A stretch of DNA of 64,000 nucleotides from Isosphaera pallida ATCC 43644. GTDB taxonomy: Bacteria; Planctomycetota; Planctomycetia; Isosphaerales; Isosphaeraceae. The translations under genes and the position numbers were made by a program. Positions 17,653-28,700 of this stretch are shown here, piece after piece. The stretch lies in the NCBI RefSeq assembly GCF_000186345.1, contig NC_014962.1, positions 434,001 through 498,000 on the forward strand, written 5' to 3'. The notes beneath the pieces were generated by a model. It made no database searches. It was not told the origin of the DNA and saw only the letters and a program-made list of their open reading frames with translations. How positions within the stretch are numbered: the stretch's first letter is position 1; each line of letters begins with the position of its first letter.

Positions 17653-19788
17653 ATGATCGGCCGTATTTGTAGATGTCGAGTGACGCCGCGTTGGTCCCGA
17701 AGTCTTCCGGTCTCCGCCGGAAGGATCGGTTTGGCCTTGGCGCTGGCGACCTCCGCATTCCTTCAGGCCGCCGAGCCGCCCGCCCAGGACGCCCACGCCA
17801 ATCTCCTGACCGCGCTGGATCGCGGCGTGGGCCAACCGCTGTCGATGAACTTCAAGCTGATCGGTCTGGACGACAAGCCGATCTCGTTTCGTCAGTTCAT
17901 CGGCAAGAAGGCGGTGGTGATTGTCTTCATCGGGACCGACTGCCCGATTGGTAACCTGTACATGCCCACCCTGGTGGAGCTTGCCAAGGAGTACGAGCCT
18001 CGGGGCATCCAGTTCGTCCTGGTTAACTCCAACCAAAGTGAGACCCTCGACGACATGCGCAAGCACGCCGAAGAGTATGGCCTCAACGGCGTGCCCGGCC
18101 TGCTCGTAGCCAAAGACCCCGGCAATGAGCTGGCTGACCTCGCGTTGGCCGAGCGGACCAACGAAGCGATTCTCATCGACGCGACGCTGGATTTCCTCAA
18201 CAAACTGGCCCGCATCCGCTACCGGGGGATGATCGACGACCAATACCACTACAACGCCCGCCGCGACCAACCCAAACGAACCCCGCTCAAAGACGCGCTC
18301 GAGGATTTCCTGGCCGGGCGCGAGGTGCGGGTGGCCGGCACCGAAGTTCAGGGCTGCCTGATCGAACGAGGCGCGCCTAAGGTTTTGGTCGATCGTCAGG
18401 GGGCGATGGTGCGGACCATGCCCGAGGAGATTCGGGCCGAGTTCGCCAAGGCCCGCGCCATGGAACCTATCGCGGTCGGGCCGGTCACCTACCACAAGGA
18501 CGTCGCCCCGATCGTGCAGGCCAAATGTCAGACCTGTCACCGTCCCAACCAGGTCGCTCCCTTCTCGTTGCTCACTTATGAGCAAGCCAAGCGCTGGAAG
18601 GGGATGATCCGCGAAGTCGTCGATGATGGCCGGATGCCCCCTTGGCATGCCAACCCCAATTACGGCGCATTCGCCAACGATCGCAGTCTGACCCCGCTCG
18701 AGCGGGCGATCCTGCTAGCCTGGGTCGATCAAGATGCCCCCGAAGGCAACCCCGCCGACTCCCCCGCGCCTCGGACCTTCGCCGAGGGCTGGACCATCGG
18801 CAAGCCCGACCTGATCATCGAGATGCCCCGGACCCATATCGTGCCGGCCGGCGGCGTGGTCGATTACGTCCGCTACCCAGTGGACTTCGAGGTTAAAGAG
18901 GATTTGTGGATTCAAGCCATCGAAGCCCGTCCCGGTGACCCGGCGGTGGTTCACCACATCATCCTTTACTACGTCCTGCCCGGCGACCCCGCCCCGCGCT
19001 ACCTAGTCGGCTACGCCCCCGGCGACCTGAGCGAGACCTTCCCCGAAGGCACCGCCAAGCGTTTGCCTAAGGGGTCGCGGTTCTTCTTCGAGATGCACTA
19101 CACGCCGATCGGCAAGGTTCGCCAGGACAAGTCGTCGGTCGGCATCGTGCTAGCCAAGACCCCGCCGACCCGCGAAACCATCACCCGACCAATCGCCTCG
19201 CGCGAGCTGGAACAGCGGCTCATCTCCATCCCGCCGGGCCACCCCAACTATCCAATCACCTCGGCGATCGAATTCAAAACGGATGTCGAACTGATCGGCA
19301 TGATGCCCCACATGCACCTGCGGGGCAAGGATTTCCGCTATATCCTGACCGATCCCCAAGGTAAGGAAACCATTCTGTTGGACGTGCCGGCCTACGACTT
19401 TGCCTGGCAGAATTTCTACTGGACCAAGCAACCGATCCCAATTCCTGCCGGCTCGCGGATCGACTGCGTGGCCCACTTCGACAACTCCGAAGACAACCCC
19501 TACAACCCCGACCCCAGCGCCTCGGTGACCTGGGGCGATCAGACCTACGAAGAGATGATGATCGGCTTCATCGAGTACACCGTGCCGCTCGACATCCAGG
19601 GTTCCTGGACCCAGCACGCCAAACGGGTCACCCCTAAGCTGGTGCCCGGCCAGGATCCCCTACCCGAAGCCCGTCCCTCCACGGGCGCGGCTGGTTTGCT
19701 CAACCGACTCCTGGGTGGTCTCAACCCCGCGACGACACCCAAGACCGCGCCAACCACCACCCCCACTAGGTCCGATCCGGGACAGTGA
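17653..19788 (+). CDS. Secreted redoxin, cytochrome-like and copper-monooxygenase-like fusion protein
   Basis: A 711-residue exported protein. After the signal peptide (LALALATSAFLQAA) lies an AhpC/TSA-type redoxin domain with one conserved Cys in GTDCPIGN (Cys97). A single haem-c-type motif, CQTCH at residues 292-296, follows. The C-terminal half resembles copper type II ascorbate-dependent monooxygenases, with His-rich segments VVHHIILYY and PHMHLRGKD (His553, His555). The combination suggests a periplasmic redox enzyme; the substrate is unknown. The ATG at 17653 has TTGGAG upstream and gives a clean signal peptide. A GTG at 17599 has neither. Confidence 0.82.
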   Translation: MIGRICRCRVTPRWSRSLPVSAGRIGLALALATSAFLQAAEPPAQDAHANLLTALDRGVGQPLSMNFKLIGLDDKPISFRQFIGKKAVVIVFIGTDCPIGNLYMPTLVELAKEYEPRGIQFVLVNSNQSETLDDMRKHAEEYGLNGVPGLLVAKDPGNELADLALAERTNEAILIDATLDFLNKLARIRYRGMIDDQYHYNARRDQPKRTPLKDALEDFLAGREVRVAGTEVQGCLIERGAPKVLVDRQGAMVRTMPEEIRAEFAKARAMEPIAVGPVTYHKDVAPIVQAKCQTCHRPNQVAPFSLLTYEQAKRWKGMIREVVDDGRMPPWHANPNYGAFANDRSLTPLERAILLAWVDQDAPEGNPADSPAPRTFAEGWTIGKPDLIIEMPRTHIVPAGGVVDYVRYPVDFEVKEDLWIQAIEARPGDPAVVHHIILYYVLPGDPAPRYLVGYAPGDLSETFPEGTAKRLPKGSRFFFEMHYTPIGKVRQDKSSVGIVLAKTPPTRETITRPIASRELEQRLISIPPGHPNYPITSAIEFKTDVELIGMMPHMHLRGKDFRYILTDPQGKETILLDVPAYDFAWQNFYWTKQPIPIPAGSRIDCVAHFDNSEDNPYNPDPSASVTWGDQTYEEMMIGFIEYTVPLDIQGSWTQHAKRVTPKLVPGQDPLPEARPSTGAAGLLNRLLGGLNPATTPKTAPTTTPTRSDPGQ

Positions 19789-20104
19789 AGCGAGGGACAA
19801 CCCAGAGTCGCGGACTCTCGTGACTGGATCACTCAATCGCTGAGATTGCTCTTGAGCAAAGAGAACCATGCGGGCGGGGAAGACCTCTTTCCGAACGGGA
19901 GAGGGATTCTTCGCCCCCTGTCGTTGAGCGAGGGGCGGTTCCGCGGCGAGGTGGGATTTCCCATCGCGACGTGGGGTTGGTCGGGTACAATGCAGTTGAG
20001 ATAACGGCGAAACGGCCGCTCGACCGCTTCGATCATCCCGGCCAAACCGCTTATCACACCAAGTCAGACCACGCCACGCCACGACGCGCAGGAGCGATCA
20101 CGTC
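19789..20104. other. Intergenic region upstream of the radical SAM gene
   Basis: No gene is seen. A weak hairpin (CGCCCC/GGGGCG, 19912-19937) could end the upstream transcript, and a TACAAT near 19986 could be a -10 element for the downstream gene. Both are tentative. Confidence 0.4.
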
Positions 20105-21901
20105 ATGCTTAACGCCGGACTCAAAGAGTTCCTGGTCGCCCGGATTCTGCCCCGGGTCCGTACCCCCGGCCAGTATCTCGGCGGCGAACGGCAGGCGATT
20201 CGCAAGGATCATCGCGCTGTCAAGGGGACCGTCTGCCTTGCCTTCCCCGATACCTACGCGTTGGGCATGAGTCACCACGGTCTCCAGGTTCTCTACAGCC
20301 TCATCAACGCCCGCGACGATTGGGCTTGCGAACGCGCCTTCACTCCGCTGCCCGACTTCGAGAACGAACTGCGCGACCACGGCCTGCCGCTTTATTCGCT
20401 GGAAACCTTCACGCCCCTCAATCAATTCGATATTCTGGGATTCTCGCTTCAATACGAGATTTGTTACACCAACGTCTTGACGATGATCGACCTGGGTGGG
20501 TTGCCGCTCCACGCCGAGGATCGCGGCCCCGACGACACCCTGGTGATTGCCGGGGGACCAGGGGCTCAGAACCCAGAACTGCTGGCCCCGTTTGTCGATC
20601 TGTTCATCATCGGCGACGGCGAGACGAGTTTGCCGGTGGTCTGCGACCTCTGGATCGAAATGAACGGTTCCGGGATGACCCGCGCTGAGAAACTCGCACG
20701 GATCGTCCGCGAAACCGGCTGGAGTTACGCCCCCTGCTTGTATGAACCAATCTACAAGGAGGACGGGACCCTGCTGGAGATGCGCCCGCTGGCCGACGAT
20801 CTGCCCAGGGAGATTCACGCCTCGGTCATCCGCGAATTCGACGCGATCCCCCTACCGGTCGCGCCGATCATCCCGTTGGTCGAGACCGCGCACGACCGCA
20901 TCGCGCTGGAAATTATGCGCGGCTGCCCCTGGCAGTGCCGGTTTTGTCAAAGCACCGTCATCAAACGGCCGCTACGCGCCCGTTCGGTCGAGACCGTCGT
21001 TCAGGCCGCGCTCGATTCCTATCGCAAGACTGGCTACGACGAAATCAGCCTGCTGTCGCTTTCCTCCAGCGACTATCCCCACTTCGAGGAACTGGTGACC
21101 CGGATGAGCGAGATTTTCACCCCCTTAGGCGTCAAGATCTCGCTGCCTAGTCTGCGGATCACCGAGATGCTCAAGAGGATCCCTGCGCTGTTGCAGGAAG
21201 GGCGGCGAAGCGGCCTGACGTTGGCCCCCGAGGTGGCCCGCGACGACATGCGCGAACAGATTCGCAAACCGATCAACAACCAGGACCTCTACGACGGCGC
21301 GGCTGAGGCGTTCCGTCGGGGCTGGCGGCGGGTCAAACTCTACTTCCTCATCGGTTTGCCCGGCGAGCGTCCCGCCGACCTAGATGGGATCGTCGAACTG
21401 GCCGAACGCCTCTCCCGCCTTGGCAAGGAGACCACGGGACGATTTGCCGAAGTCACCGCCAGCGTCTCCAATTTCGTGCCCAAGCCCCACACCCCCTATC
21501 AATGGAACGGCCAGCGCGATCGCAACTACTTCGAGTGGGCCCACCGCTATTTGAAAAGCAAGGTCAAGCTGCCTCACGTCAAAATCAAATGCCACGACAT
21601 TGAAACCAGCTTGCTTGAAGGGATTCTCACCCGCGGCGACCGCCGGGTCGCCCCAGCGCTGGAGGAAGCCTGGCGTCGCGGAGCGCGGCTTGACGCCTGG
21701 CGAGAATATCATCGTCCCGAAATTTGGGAGGCGACCTTCCGTGATTTGGGGATCGACGTGGCGTTCTTCTCCCAGCGCGAGCGTCCGCTGGATGAGGTGC
21801 TGCCGTGGGATCATATCCAGGTTAAGAAGGGACGAACCTATCTGGCCAAAGAGCAAACCCGGTCGCTGGCACAACTAGAAGCGATGGCCGCGGCGGTCTG
21901 A
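20105..21901 (+). CDS. B12-binding-domain radical SAM protein (TIGR03960-like)
   Basis: A 598-residue enzyme. The N-terminal third resembles a cobalamin-binding domain (FPDTYALGMSHHGLQVLY ... VIAGGPGAQNPELLAPFVD ... IIGDGE). The radical SAM core starts at CPWQCRFCQ, giving the CxxxCxxC cluster ligands Cys274, Cys278 and Cys281. Further conserved segments are LSLSSSDYPHFEEL and LTLAPEVARDDMR. It ends after about 600 residues without the DUF2344 domain that is fused or adjacent in many relatives. The substrate is unknown; relatives are thought to modify RNA or protein. AGGAG lies 10 bases before the ATG. Confidence 0.9.
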   Translation: MLNAGLKEFLVARILPRVRTPGQYLGGERQAIRKDHRAVKGTVCLAFPDTYALGMSHHGLQVLYSLINARDDWACERAFTPLPDFENELRDHGLPLYSLETFTPLNQFDILGFSLQYEICYTNVLTMIDLGGLPLHAEDRGPDDTLVIAGGPGAQNPELLAPFVDLFIIGDGETSLPVVCDLWIEMNGSGMTRAEKLARIVRETGWSYAPCLYEPIYKEDGTLLEMRPLADDLPREIHASVIREFDAIPLPVAPIIPLVETAHDRIALEIMRGCPWQCRFCQSTVIKRPLRARSVETVVQAALDSYRKTGYDEISLLSLSSSDYPHFEELVTRMSEIFTPLGVKISLPSLRITEMLKRIPALLQEGRRSGLTLAPEVARDDMREQIRKPINNQDLYDGAAEAFRRGWRRVKLYFLIGLPGERPADLDGIVELAERLSRLGKETTGRFAEVTASVSNFVPKPHTPYQWNGQRDRNYFEWAHRYLKSKVKLPHVKIKCHDIETSLLEGILTRGDRRVAPALEEAWRRGARLDAWREYHRPEIWEATFRDLGIDVAFFSQRERPLDEVLPWDHIQVKKGRTYLAKEQTRSLAQLEAMAAAV

Positions 21902-21920
21902 TCCGCGCAGAGCCGACGGA

Positions 21921-21956
21921 ATCGGGTTGGATCGAATTCGGTTGGATTCGGTTGAG
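21921..21956. repeat. Imperfect direct repeats of a TTCGGTTGGAT unit
   Basis: Three partial copies of TCGGTTGGAT(T) follow each other in the short gap between the radical SAM gene and the Uma2 gene. Function unknown, possibly simple slippage. Confidence 0.5.
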
Positions 21957-22076
21957 GGCGTATAGTCGCGTGAAAGTGGCTCTCGGGGAAGAATCCACTA
22001 TGGTATGATGAGCCGGCAAGCCTGCTGGGATCAGGGAGGATCATCCTCGGATTCGCACCCCAACCCCCGCGATGGC

Positions 22077-22637
22077 ATGAGCGAGCACGTGATTCCGACC
22101 TGGACGGCCGCCGACCTTTACCGGCTCGACTTGGGTGGACGGCTTCACGAATTGGTCCAGGGCGTTCTGGTGGCCGTCCCGTCCCCCACTCCCGCTCAGG
22201 CTCGGGCCCGTCAGGCCACCCGCCGCCTTCTGGAGCGTCACGGGCGGCGAACCGGGGGCGGTTTGGTGCTGCCGGAGGGGTCCGGTCTGCTCACCCAGCG
22301 CCAACCTGACACCGTGCGGACCGCCGATCTCGCCTTCCATCCCAACCCGCGTTGGTGGTTCGACCCCGGCGACGCTCCCCAACTCATTCCCGAACCACCT
22401 GACCTCGTGGTCCTCGTTCCTCCCGAAGGCCGATCCCAGGACGAGATGATCCGCCGTCGTGTTCACGAATATCTAGACGCCGGGGTGTTGATAGTTTGGA
22501 CCGTTCACCTCGACCAACAGCTTTTGACGATCGACCGCGACGACGAACCGACACTCCATCTGGAGCGTCATCGTCAGATCGCCGACCTGGATGAACTCCC
22601 CGGCTTTGCCGAACCCGTCTTGGCCCTCTTTGGATAA
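22077..22637 (+). CDS. Uma2-family (DUF820) putative restriction-like endonuclease
   Basis: A 186-residue protein of the Uma2 family, a PD-(D/E)XK-type nuclease fold that is abundant in cyanobacteria and planctomycetes. The N-terminal YRLDLGGRLHELVQGVLV segment carries the conserved Glu. TADLAF is the catalytic Asp segment, and PDLVVLVPPEGRSQDEMIRRRVHEYLDAGVLIVW (read in two parts: PDLVVLVPP and YLDAGVLIVW) holds the remaining signature. Biological role unproven. The start is uncertain: ATG at 22077 gives the usual length, and ATG at 22005 adds 24 residues. It ends two bases before ubiE. Confidence 0.82.
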   Translation: MSEHVIPTWTAADLYRLDLGGRLHELVQGVLVAVPSPTPAQARARQATRRLLERHGRRTGGGLVLPEGSGLLTQRQPDTVRTADLAFHPNPRWWFDPGDAPQLIPEPPDLVVLVPPEGRSQDEMIRRRVHEYLDAGVLIVWTVHLDQQLLTIDRDDEPTLHLERHRQIADLDELPGFAEPVLALFG

Positions 22638-22639
22638 CC

Positions 22640-23431
22640 ATGACCTCCGCCGTGAATTCCACCGACACGCGCGACCTTGAACCCTCACCCTTATCTTCAT
22701 CCGCCACGGTGGACAAGTCCGCCGCGCAGGTCCGCTCGATGTTCGCCGCGATCGCCAGGCGTTACGATCTGCTCAACCATCTCTTGAGCCTCAACATCGA
22801 TCGCTTCTGGCGTGTCCGCGCAGCGCAACGCTTACGCGACCGCCTAGCTGACGGCCCCGCCGGACCGATCCTAGATTGCTGCACCGGCACTTGTGACCTC
22901 GCCTTGGCGTTCGATCGGGTGGCGCGAGGATCGCGACCGATCGTGGGGATCGACTTCACGCCGGAGCTGCTGAGCTTGGGGGCGGTCAAACTGAAACGCC
23001 GCGGCTGTGCTGAGCGGATCAGCTTGGGGCAGGGGGACGCCCTGCGGCTGCCGTTTGCCTCCAACACCTTCGCCGCCTCGATGGTGGCGTTTGGTTTGCG
23101 CAACGTGGCTGACACCACGCAGGGCATTGACGAACTCATGCGTGTGGTCCAGCCCGGCGGCGCAGTGGCGATCCTGGAGTTTTCCCGACCCCGTGGTCCA
23201 GTGTTGGGCCGGGCCTACCTGAGCTTTTTCCGCGCCGTCTTGCCTCGGATCGGGCAAACCATAGCGCCCAACACCCAAAATGCGTATGGTTATTTGCCCC
23301 AAAGCGTGTTGGAGTTTCCCGATGGCCCCGACATGGTCGCTCTGCTGGAACAGCGCGGCCTGACCGATGTGACCGCCGAACCGCTTACGGCGGGGATCGC
23401 CACGTTGTACCTTGGGGTCAAGCCGTGTTGA
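22640..23431 (+). CDS. ubiE: Demethylmenaquinone methyltransferase (UbiE/MenG)
   Basis: A 263-residue SAM-dependent methyltransferase that adds the ring methyl group in the last step of menaquinone synthesis. Family signatures are RYDLLNHLLSLNIDRFWR near the N-terminus, the SAM-binding LDCCTGTCDLALAF motif, FGLRNV, and the C-terminal ILEFSRP and NTQNAYGYLPQSV segments. It starts two bases after the Uma2 gene, so the two may share a transcript. It converges on lpxI with seven bases between the stop codons. Confidence 0.95.
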   Translation: MTSAVNSTDTRDLEPSPLSSSATVDKSAAQVRSMFAAIARRYDLLNHLLSLNIDRFWRVRAAQRLRDRLADGPAGPILDCCTGTCDLALAFDRVARGSRPIVGIDFTPELLSLGAVKLKRRGCAERISLGQGDALRLPFASNTFAASMVAFGLRNVADTTQGIDELMRVVQPGGAVAILEFSRPRGPVLGRAYLSFFRAVLPRIGQTIAPNTQNAYGYLPQSVLEFPDGPDMVALLEQRGLTDVTAEPLTAGIATLYLGVKPC

Positions 23432-23438
23432 GCATGGG

Positions 23439-24446
23439 TCAGCCGTTGGGCTTGGCCGCGGCGGTTGCCTCAGCCTCCATCGCCTCGGCCTCGGCGTTGG
23501 TCAACGCGATGAGGGTGATCCCGTAGTGATTGGCCCGCGCGATTACGAGATCCCGATCGATCAGAATCGTCTTCTGCGCTTCGACGGCCAGGACCCTGGC
23601 CCTCGCGCGGGCAAGGTTCTCAATGGTCGAAAGACCAATAGTGGGCACGTCGAACCGCATGTCCTGCTGAGGCTTGGCGACCTTCACCAGGGTCCAGCCC
23701 CCCGCTTTGCAAAGCTGGCCGGCCCGTTCGATGCAACGGTCGGTCCCCTCGATCGCTTCGACCGCCAGCGCGGCCCGCTCTTTGACCGCGACCGATTGGC
23801 CAACGTCCAACCCCCCCATTGCTTTAGCCAATCGCCAGCCGAAGGCCACGTCGCCACGCTCCAACGGGCTGAGCGGGCGACAGCTGAGCAGTCCGTGGTC
23901 CACGAGCAACTCCGGGCAATAATCCAGGGCCGAGGTGAAACGAATCCCATCGCGGGCGAACTCGTCGATCAAACTCAGTAAGACGGTGTCGTCCTTGCGA
24001 TCCGGCAAGTTGCGCCACCAGCGCACCGTGCGGCGATCCGGCCAGAGTCTTAAAATCCGCCAGGGGGTGTACATCACATTTTTGATGACCTTGCCCGCCA
24101 TCACCACCTCGTCGATCCCCATTCGTTGAAAGGCCTGGATCATGCTGTTCATCCGGGTCACGCTTACCCACTCGAAACGCGCGCACAACGGAACGAGCTC
24201 GTCGGCCGCTTCGTAGCGAATCCCGACGCAATACACCTCCAGCCCTTGGCGGCGGGCGGCCTCAGCGAAGAGAATAGGGAATCGTCCGCTTCCGGCCAGT
24301 AGGCCGATCTTGCGGCGCGGCGCGATGGGGAGCAATCGGGGGTGGCCTTCGTGCGGACGCCCCAGGGGGCGTGGCGACGGGGCGGTGGTCGAGGTCGAGG
24401 CGGAGGAGGAAACCGTTGAGAACACGGGACGCGCTCCTTGCGTCAC
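23439..24446 (-). CDS. lpxI: UDP-2,3-diacylglucosamine pyrophosphatase LpxI
   Basis: A 335-residue protein that hydrolyses UDP-2,3-diacylglucosamine to lipid X, the fourth step of lipid A synthesis, in organisms lacking LpxH. Conserved parts are [22 protein letters not shown], the central DEVVMAGKV segment, and the C-terminal [15 protein letters not shown] and [14 protein letters not shown]. About 45 extra Ser/Thr/Pro-rich residues precede the first family motif, so the true start may be internal. Its ATG overlaps the lpxD stop codon (ATGA), indicating translational coupling. Confidence 0.92.
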   Translation of the reverse strand: MTQGARPVFSTVSSSASTSTTAPSPRPLGRPHEGHPRLLPIAPRRKIGLLAGSGRFPILFAEAARRQGLEVYCVGIRYEAADELVPLCARFEWVSVTRMNSMIQAFQRMGIDEVVMAGKVIKNVMYTPWRILRLWPDRRTVRWWRNLPDRKDDTVLLSLIDEFARDGIRFTSALDYCPELLVDHGLLSCRPLSPLERGDVAFGWRLAKAMGGLDVGQSVAVKERAALAVEAIEGTDRCIERAGQLCKAGGWTLVKVAKPQQDMRFDVPTIGLSTIENLARARARVLAVEAQKTILIDRDLVIARANHYGITLIALTNAEAEAMEAEATAAAKPNG

Positions 24447-25663
24447 GCTGGTTGCGATTCGGCGGGGGGATCGTCCTGAGAACCGGCGTCAGCATCACCA
24501 TTTCGATTCACATCGGCATGGATCTTGCTGGAGAGGCTGGACGCCTCTAGACGATCAAGCCGCTCGAAAATCTCGCGAAGCTGGTTGGGCAGGCGGGGAA
24601 GCCGCAACGAGGCGGCATAGATCGCCTTGAACTCTTTGTCCGGGATCGCCGGACTGCCGACGACCGAGGCGTCCGGCTTGATGTCGCGCGAGACGCCCGC
24701 CTGCGCGCCGATCACTGCCCGAGAGCCGATCGTGATATGATCGCGCAGCCCAACCTGACCGGCCAACACCACATGGTCGCCGGTGGCGCAACTACCCGCG
24801 ATGCCCACGAGGCCGCAAATTAGGTTGTGTCGGCCAATCGAGGTGTTGTGGCCAATTTGCACCAGGTTGTCGATCTTGGTGCCCGCGCCGATTTTGGTGT
24901 CGCCGAAGGTGCCGCGGTCGATGGTGGTGTTGCAGCCGATTTCCACGTCGTCGCCTACGACCAAACCGCCAAGTTGAGGAACTTTGAGGTGGCGACCCTG
25001 GTGGAAGCGATAGCCGAAGCCGTCGCCGCCTAAAACCGCCCCAGCGTGGACTACGACGCGGTCGCCCAGAATCACGCCGGGATAAAGCACCGCGCGGGGA
25101 TGAATCACGCAGTCGCGGCCGAGTTTGCAATCGTCTTGAACCACCGCGCCGGGGTGAATGACCACATTCTCACCTAGTTCGACCCGCTCGCCGATCACCG
25201 CGCCGGGATGGATAGTGACATTTTCGCCTAGCCGGGCCGATTGGGCCACAATCGCCTGGGGATGGATGCCCTGGAACGAGGCGGGCGGGGGACGTCGGAA
25301 CAGCAGGACCGCCTCGGCGAAGGCCATCAGGGGATCGTCCACTTCAAGCCGCGGGATGGCGCGGCATCCTTCGGGAGGGATGAAGCGGGGGTTAACTAGA
25401 ACTGCTGCCGCCCGGCAGCTTTTCCAGAGGGGTAGGTTCTTGTCGCCGTCAAGGAAGGTCAACTCGCCGGGACCGGCCTCGTGGATGGGTTTGGCCCCAA
25501 CCAGCGGGACCGACGCGGTTTGGGTGTCCACAAGGCGGCCTCCCAGCCGATCGGCCAACTCACCCAACGTCATCGCGGGCAGCGCAGCGGTGGGAAGGGC
25601 GGTGGTTTGTTCGGCGACCGGATGAGAGGTACCCGCGGCGAGGGTGGAGGAGTCGGGGATCAC
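24443..25663 (-). CDS. lpxD: UDP-3-O-acylglucosamine N-acyltransferase LpxD
   Basis: A 406-residue enzyme that N-acylates UDP-3-O-acylglucosamine, the third step of lipid A synthesis. The N-terminal uridine-binding domain ([17 protein letters not shown]) precedes a left-handed beta helix of hexapeptide repeats ([16 protein letters not shown] and following). The catalytic His is expected in [10 protein letters not shown]. The C-terminal helix includes [17 protein letters not shown]. About 60 acidic or polar residues lie beyond the usual ends. AAAGGA lies 11 bases before the ATG. It forms an operon with lpxI and indicates that the organism makes lipid A. Confidence 0.95.
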   Translation of the reverse strand: MIPDSSTLAAGTSHPVAEQTTALPTAALPAMTLGELADRLGGRLVDTQTASVPLVGAKPIHEAGPGELTFLDGDKNLPLWKSCRAAAVLVNPRFIPPEGCRAIPRLEVDDPLMAFAEAVLLFRRPPPASFQGIHPQAIVAQSARLGENVTIHPGAVIGERVELGENVVIHPGAVVQDDCKLGRDCVIHPRAVLYPGVILGDRVVVHAGAVLGGDGFGYRFHQGRHLKVPQLGGLVVGDDVEIGCNTTIDRGTFGDTKIGAGTKIDNLVQIGHNTSIGRHNLICGLVGIAGSCATGDHVVLAGQVGLRDHITIGSRAVIGAQAGVSRDIKPDASVVGSPAIPDKEFKAIYAASLRLPRLPNQLREIFERLDRLEASSLSSKIHADVNRNGDADAGSQDDPPAESQPA

Positions 25664-25756
25664 GAACGGCGTCCTTTCCGAGACCGACTGGGGCCAACCG
25701 GGTCCGGGCGAGGAAGGAGACTTTGCGAGGCATCCTAACCCTCATCGGACCAACGC

Positions 25757-28700
25757 TCAACCCGAGTTGAATCCGGCGCGCGGTTGATTGACGCTCCGAT
25801 CAAAATTGGTCGCGCGGGATCCGGTTTCCACCAATTTGGTCGCGGCGGGTTCGGCCTGTCCCGAGGCATTTCCAGCGGAGCGCGTTCGGCAGGCGGCCAG
25901 ACGTTGACGGATCGCCTGGTTCAAGCGATCCGGCGAGATCGGTTTGGTCAGGTAATCGTCGAACCCCAAGCCGATGCAGGTTTCCCGCTGAGCCGTCAGG
26001 GAGTCAGCCGTCAGCGCCACGATCGCGCCGGAGTACCCTTGGCTTCGGAGGTTCCGCATCGCCGAAACGCCGTCGAGATGGGGCATGTGAAGATCCATCA
26101 GGATCAAGTCGTAGAGGGTCTGCTGAGCCGCCTCGATCGCTTTGATTCCATCCTCGACCGCGGTGATCTCAAGCGGTGGACGGGCGCGCTTGAGATAGTG
26201 GATCAAAATGCGCCGGATCGACGGGTTATCCTCCACGATCAACACACGGGCGCTGGGAGGATCGGAAGGGGAAGGGTCGGAGTGTTGGGTCGTCGATGCC
26301 GTGATCCGGTTGGTTGAATGCGCGATGTCGGCGGCAGGCCGGATCGGGAACGAACCATTCCCATTCACGAGGGACGCCGGGGGTCTGGACAAGGAGGGAA
26401 CCATAGAATCATCCGGATTCCAAGCCGAATCGAAATCTGAATTTTTTGAATTTTCTGAAGGAGAGATGGAGGGCTCAAAGGCGGACGCTTCCTTGGGGCA
26501 GGGCAGGGTGAGGGTGAAGGTCGAACCAACGCCGACTTGGCTACGGACATGGAGCTCGCCGCCAAGCTGTTCGGCCAGGCGGCGGGAGATGGCCAGTCCC
26601 AGCCCGGTGCCGCCGTGGCGTCGTTGGCTGGTCTCGTCCGCCTGGGTGTAGGGGGTGAAAAGGCGTTCGATCTGGTCGGGGGCGATCCCGATCCCCTGAT
26701 CGACCACGTCGATGACCAGCCAACGCGAGTCCTCCTCGATTCGCGGGCCGTAACGAACCGTGACCCGACCGCCACGCTCGGAGAACTTGATCGCGTTGCT
26801 GATCAGGTTGACCAAGATTTGCCGCAATCGCGTCGGGTCGGTGCAGATGCTGGGAGGACTCGGCTCGCTTTGGTCGAGCGGTTCCATCACCAATTCGATC
26901 CCCCGTGCCCGCGCCTGGATCGCCAGAAGATTCAGGGCTGCGCGGATAACCTGACATGGATCGGTTGGCGACCATTCCAGCGTCATCCGTCCCGCCTCGA
27001 TCTTGGAGAGGTCCAGCACGTCGTTGACCATCGACGAGAGATGCTCGGCCGCCAGCCGCAACAACGACGTGGTTTCCTCGCGTTCGGCCTCGCTAAGCTC
27101 GGAGGTCGAAAGCAAGTCGATCAAACCGATCACCGAGGCGATCGGGGTGCGGATCTCGTGGCTGAGGTTGGCCAGAAACTGGCTCTTGACCCGGCTGGCC
27201 TCGATCGCTTCAGCGCGGGCGCGCTGGAGTTCCTGCTCCAAACGCTGGCGTTGGGTGATGTCCAACGAGGTGCCGGCCACCAGTCGAGGACCATTTCCCG
27301 AGGCTTCGGGCGGCAGGGGAAACTTGTGCGAGAGATAGACCCGCTCCTCGCCGTCGGCGGTTGTGATCGTGTTGATGGACTCGAACGGTTGGTTTGTCTC
27401 CAGCAAGTGGCGATTGGCAGCGCGACACGCTTTAGCCTTCTCCTCGCCGAAGACCTCCGCGAGGGTGCGGCCCGCGGGTGAATCGTCCCGCAGGCCGAGA
27501 ATCTGGCGGTATGGGTGGTTCAGATAAAGCAGGCGTTCGTGTTCGTCAGTGATCCATGCCAGGTAGGGAGCGTGGTCCAAAAAGGATTCAAGCCGCTGGT
27601 TGGCTGCTCGCAGTTCTTGTTCCGCGATTTTGCGCGAGGTCAAATCGAACAGAAAACCGTCCCAAAGGGTGGTCCCATCGGCGGATCGGCGAGCTGTGAT
27701 GTGGACCCAAACCCAGTGGAGAGCGCTTTGGGAGTCGTAAACCCGCAGTTCACATCGCACGTCGTTCAGGGTAAGCGCCGATGATCGCAGGGCTTGGAGA
27801 AATCCCGCGCGGTCCTCGGGGTGAATCTTTTCGAGAAGGCATTGGTAGTCATTCAGGCATTGGTCCGGGTTTAGTCCGAGGATCGTTTCGACACCTTGAG
27901 TGAGGTGTGTCAAACGAAATTGACCCTGGGGAGAAGACTCGACCTGAAACAACGCCGTTTCAGGCAGATGGTCGCCGACAGTACGTAAAAGATGGTCGCG
28001 GCGTTCCAGTTTGGACTGGGTGTCCCGAAGTTCGGTATGGTCTTTCAGGACCAAGAACAGACCGGCTCCGAAACGATCGTTCGGGTCGTGGTCGGCGATG
28101 ACGACCAGATCGATCTCCCGCTCGGACCCATCCGATCGCGCCAACCTCACTGCAGCGATGGCCCGGCCCCACTGACGCGCCTGACGGATCGCTTGGTCGA
28201 TCGCGGCCAAATCGTCGCCGCGAAACCAAGATCGCCAGGGGCGTCCGATCGGTGGAGCGGACCTCTCACCAGGAGTCGTCAACACGAGGAACTCGGCGTT
28301 GGCAGTCACCAGTGCCCCGGAATCATCCACATAGGCGATGGGATCGGTCGTCACGCTGAAGACCAGATCAATGCGGGCGTTTCGATCGATTTCGCCATGA
28401 TCCGTGGTGTAGAGCGGGTTCCAGTCCCGGATTCGGGTTGCCGGGCGGGTCGTCACGCTCGTTGAACTTCGCCGACGCCATGATCTAGCCAGTTTGCCGA
28501 TCGCTCCTCCGGGACGGGCGAAGATCGCCGTCGCCAGACCGACCGAAGCGAATAGCGGCAGGTTGAGCTCCTGAAGGGGGGACTCCGATGGCGACTCGTT
28601 CGCATCCATGTGGAGGATCGGTAGACAGGCCACGATGAGCGTGGAAAGCGCGGTGGCGATGATTCCGCCAGTTGCGCCGTGACGCCAGGTCGTCGCCACG

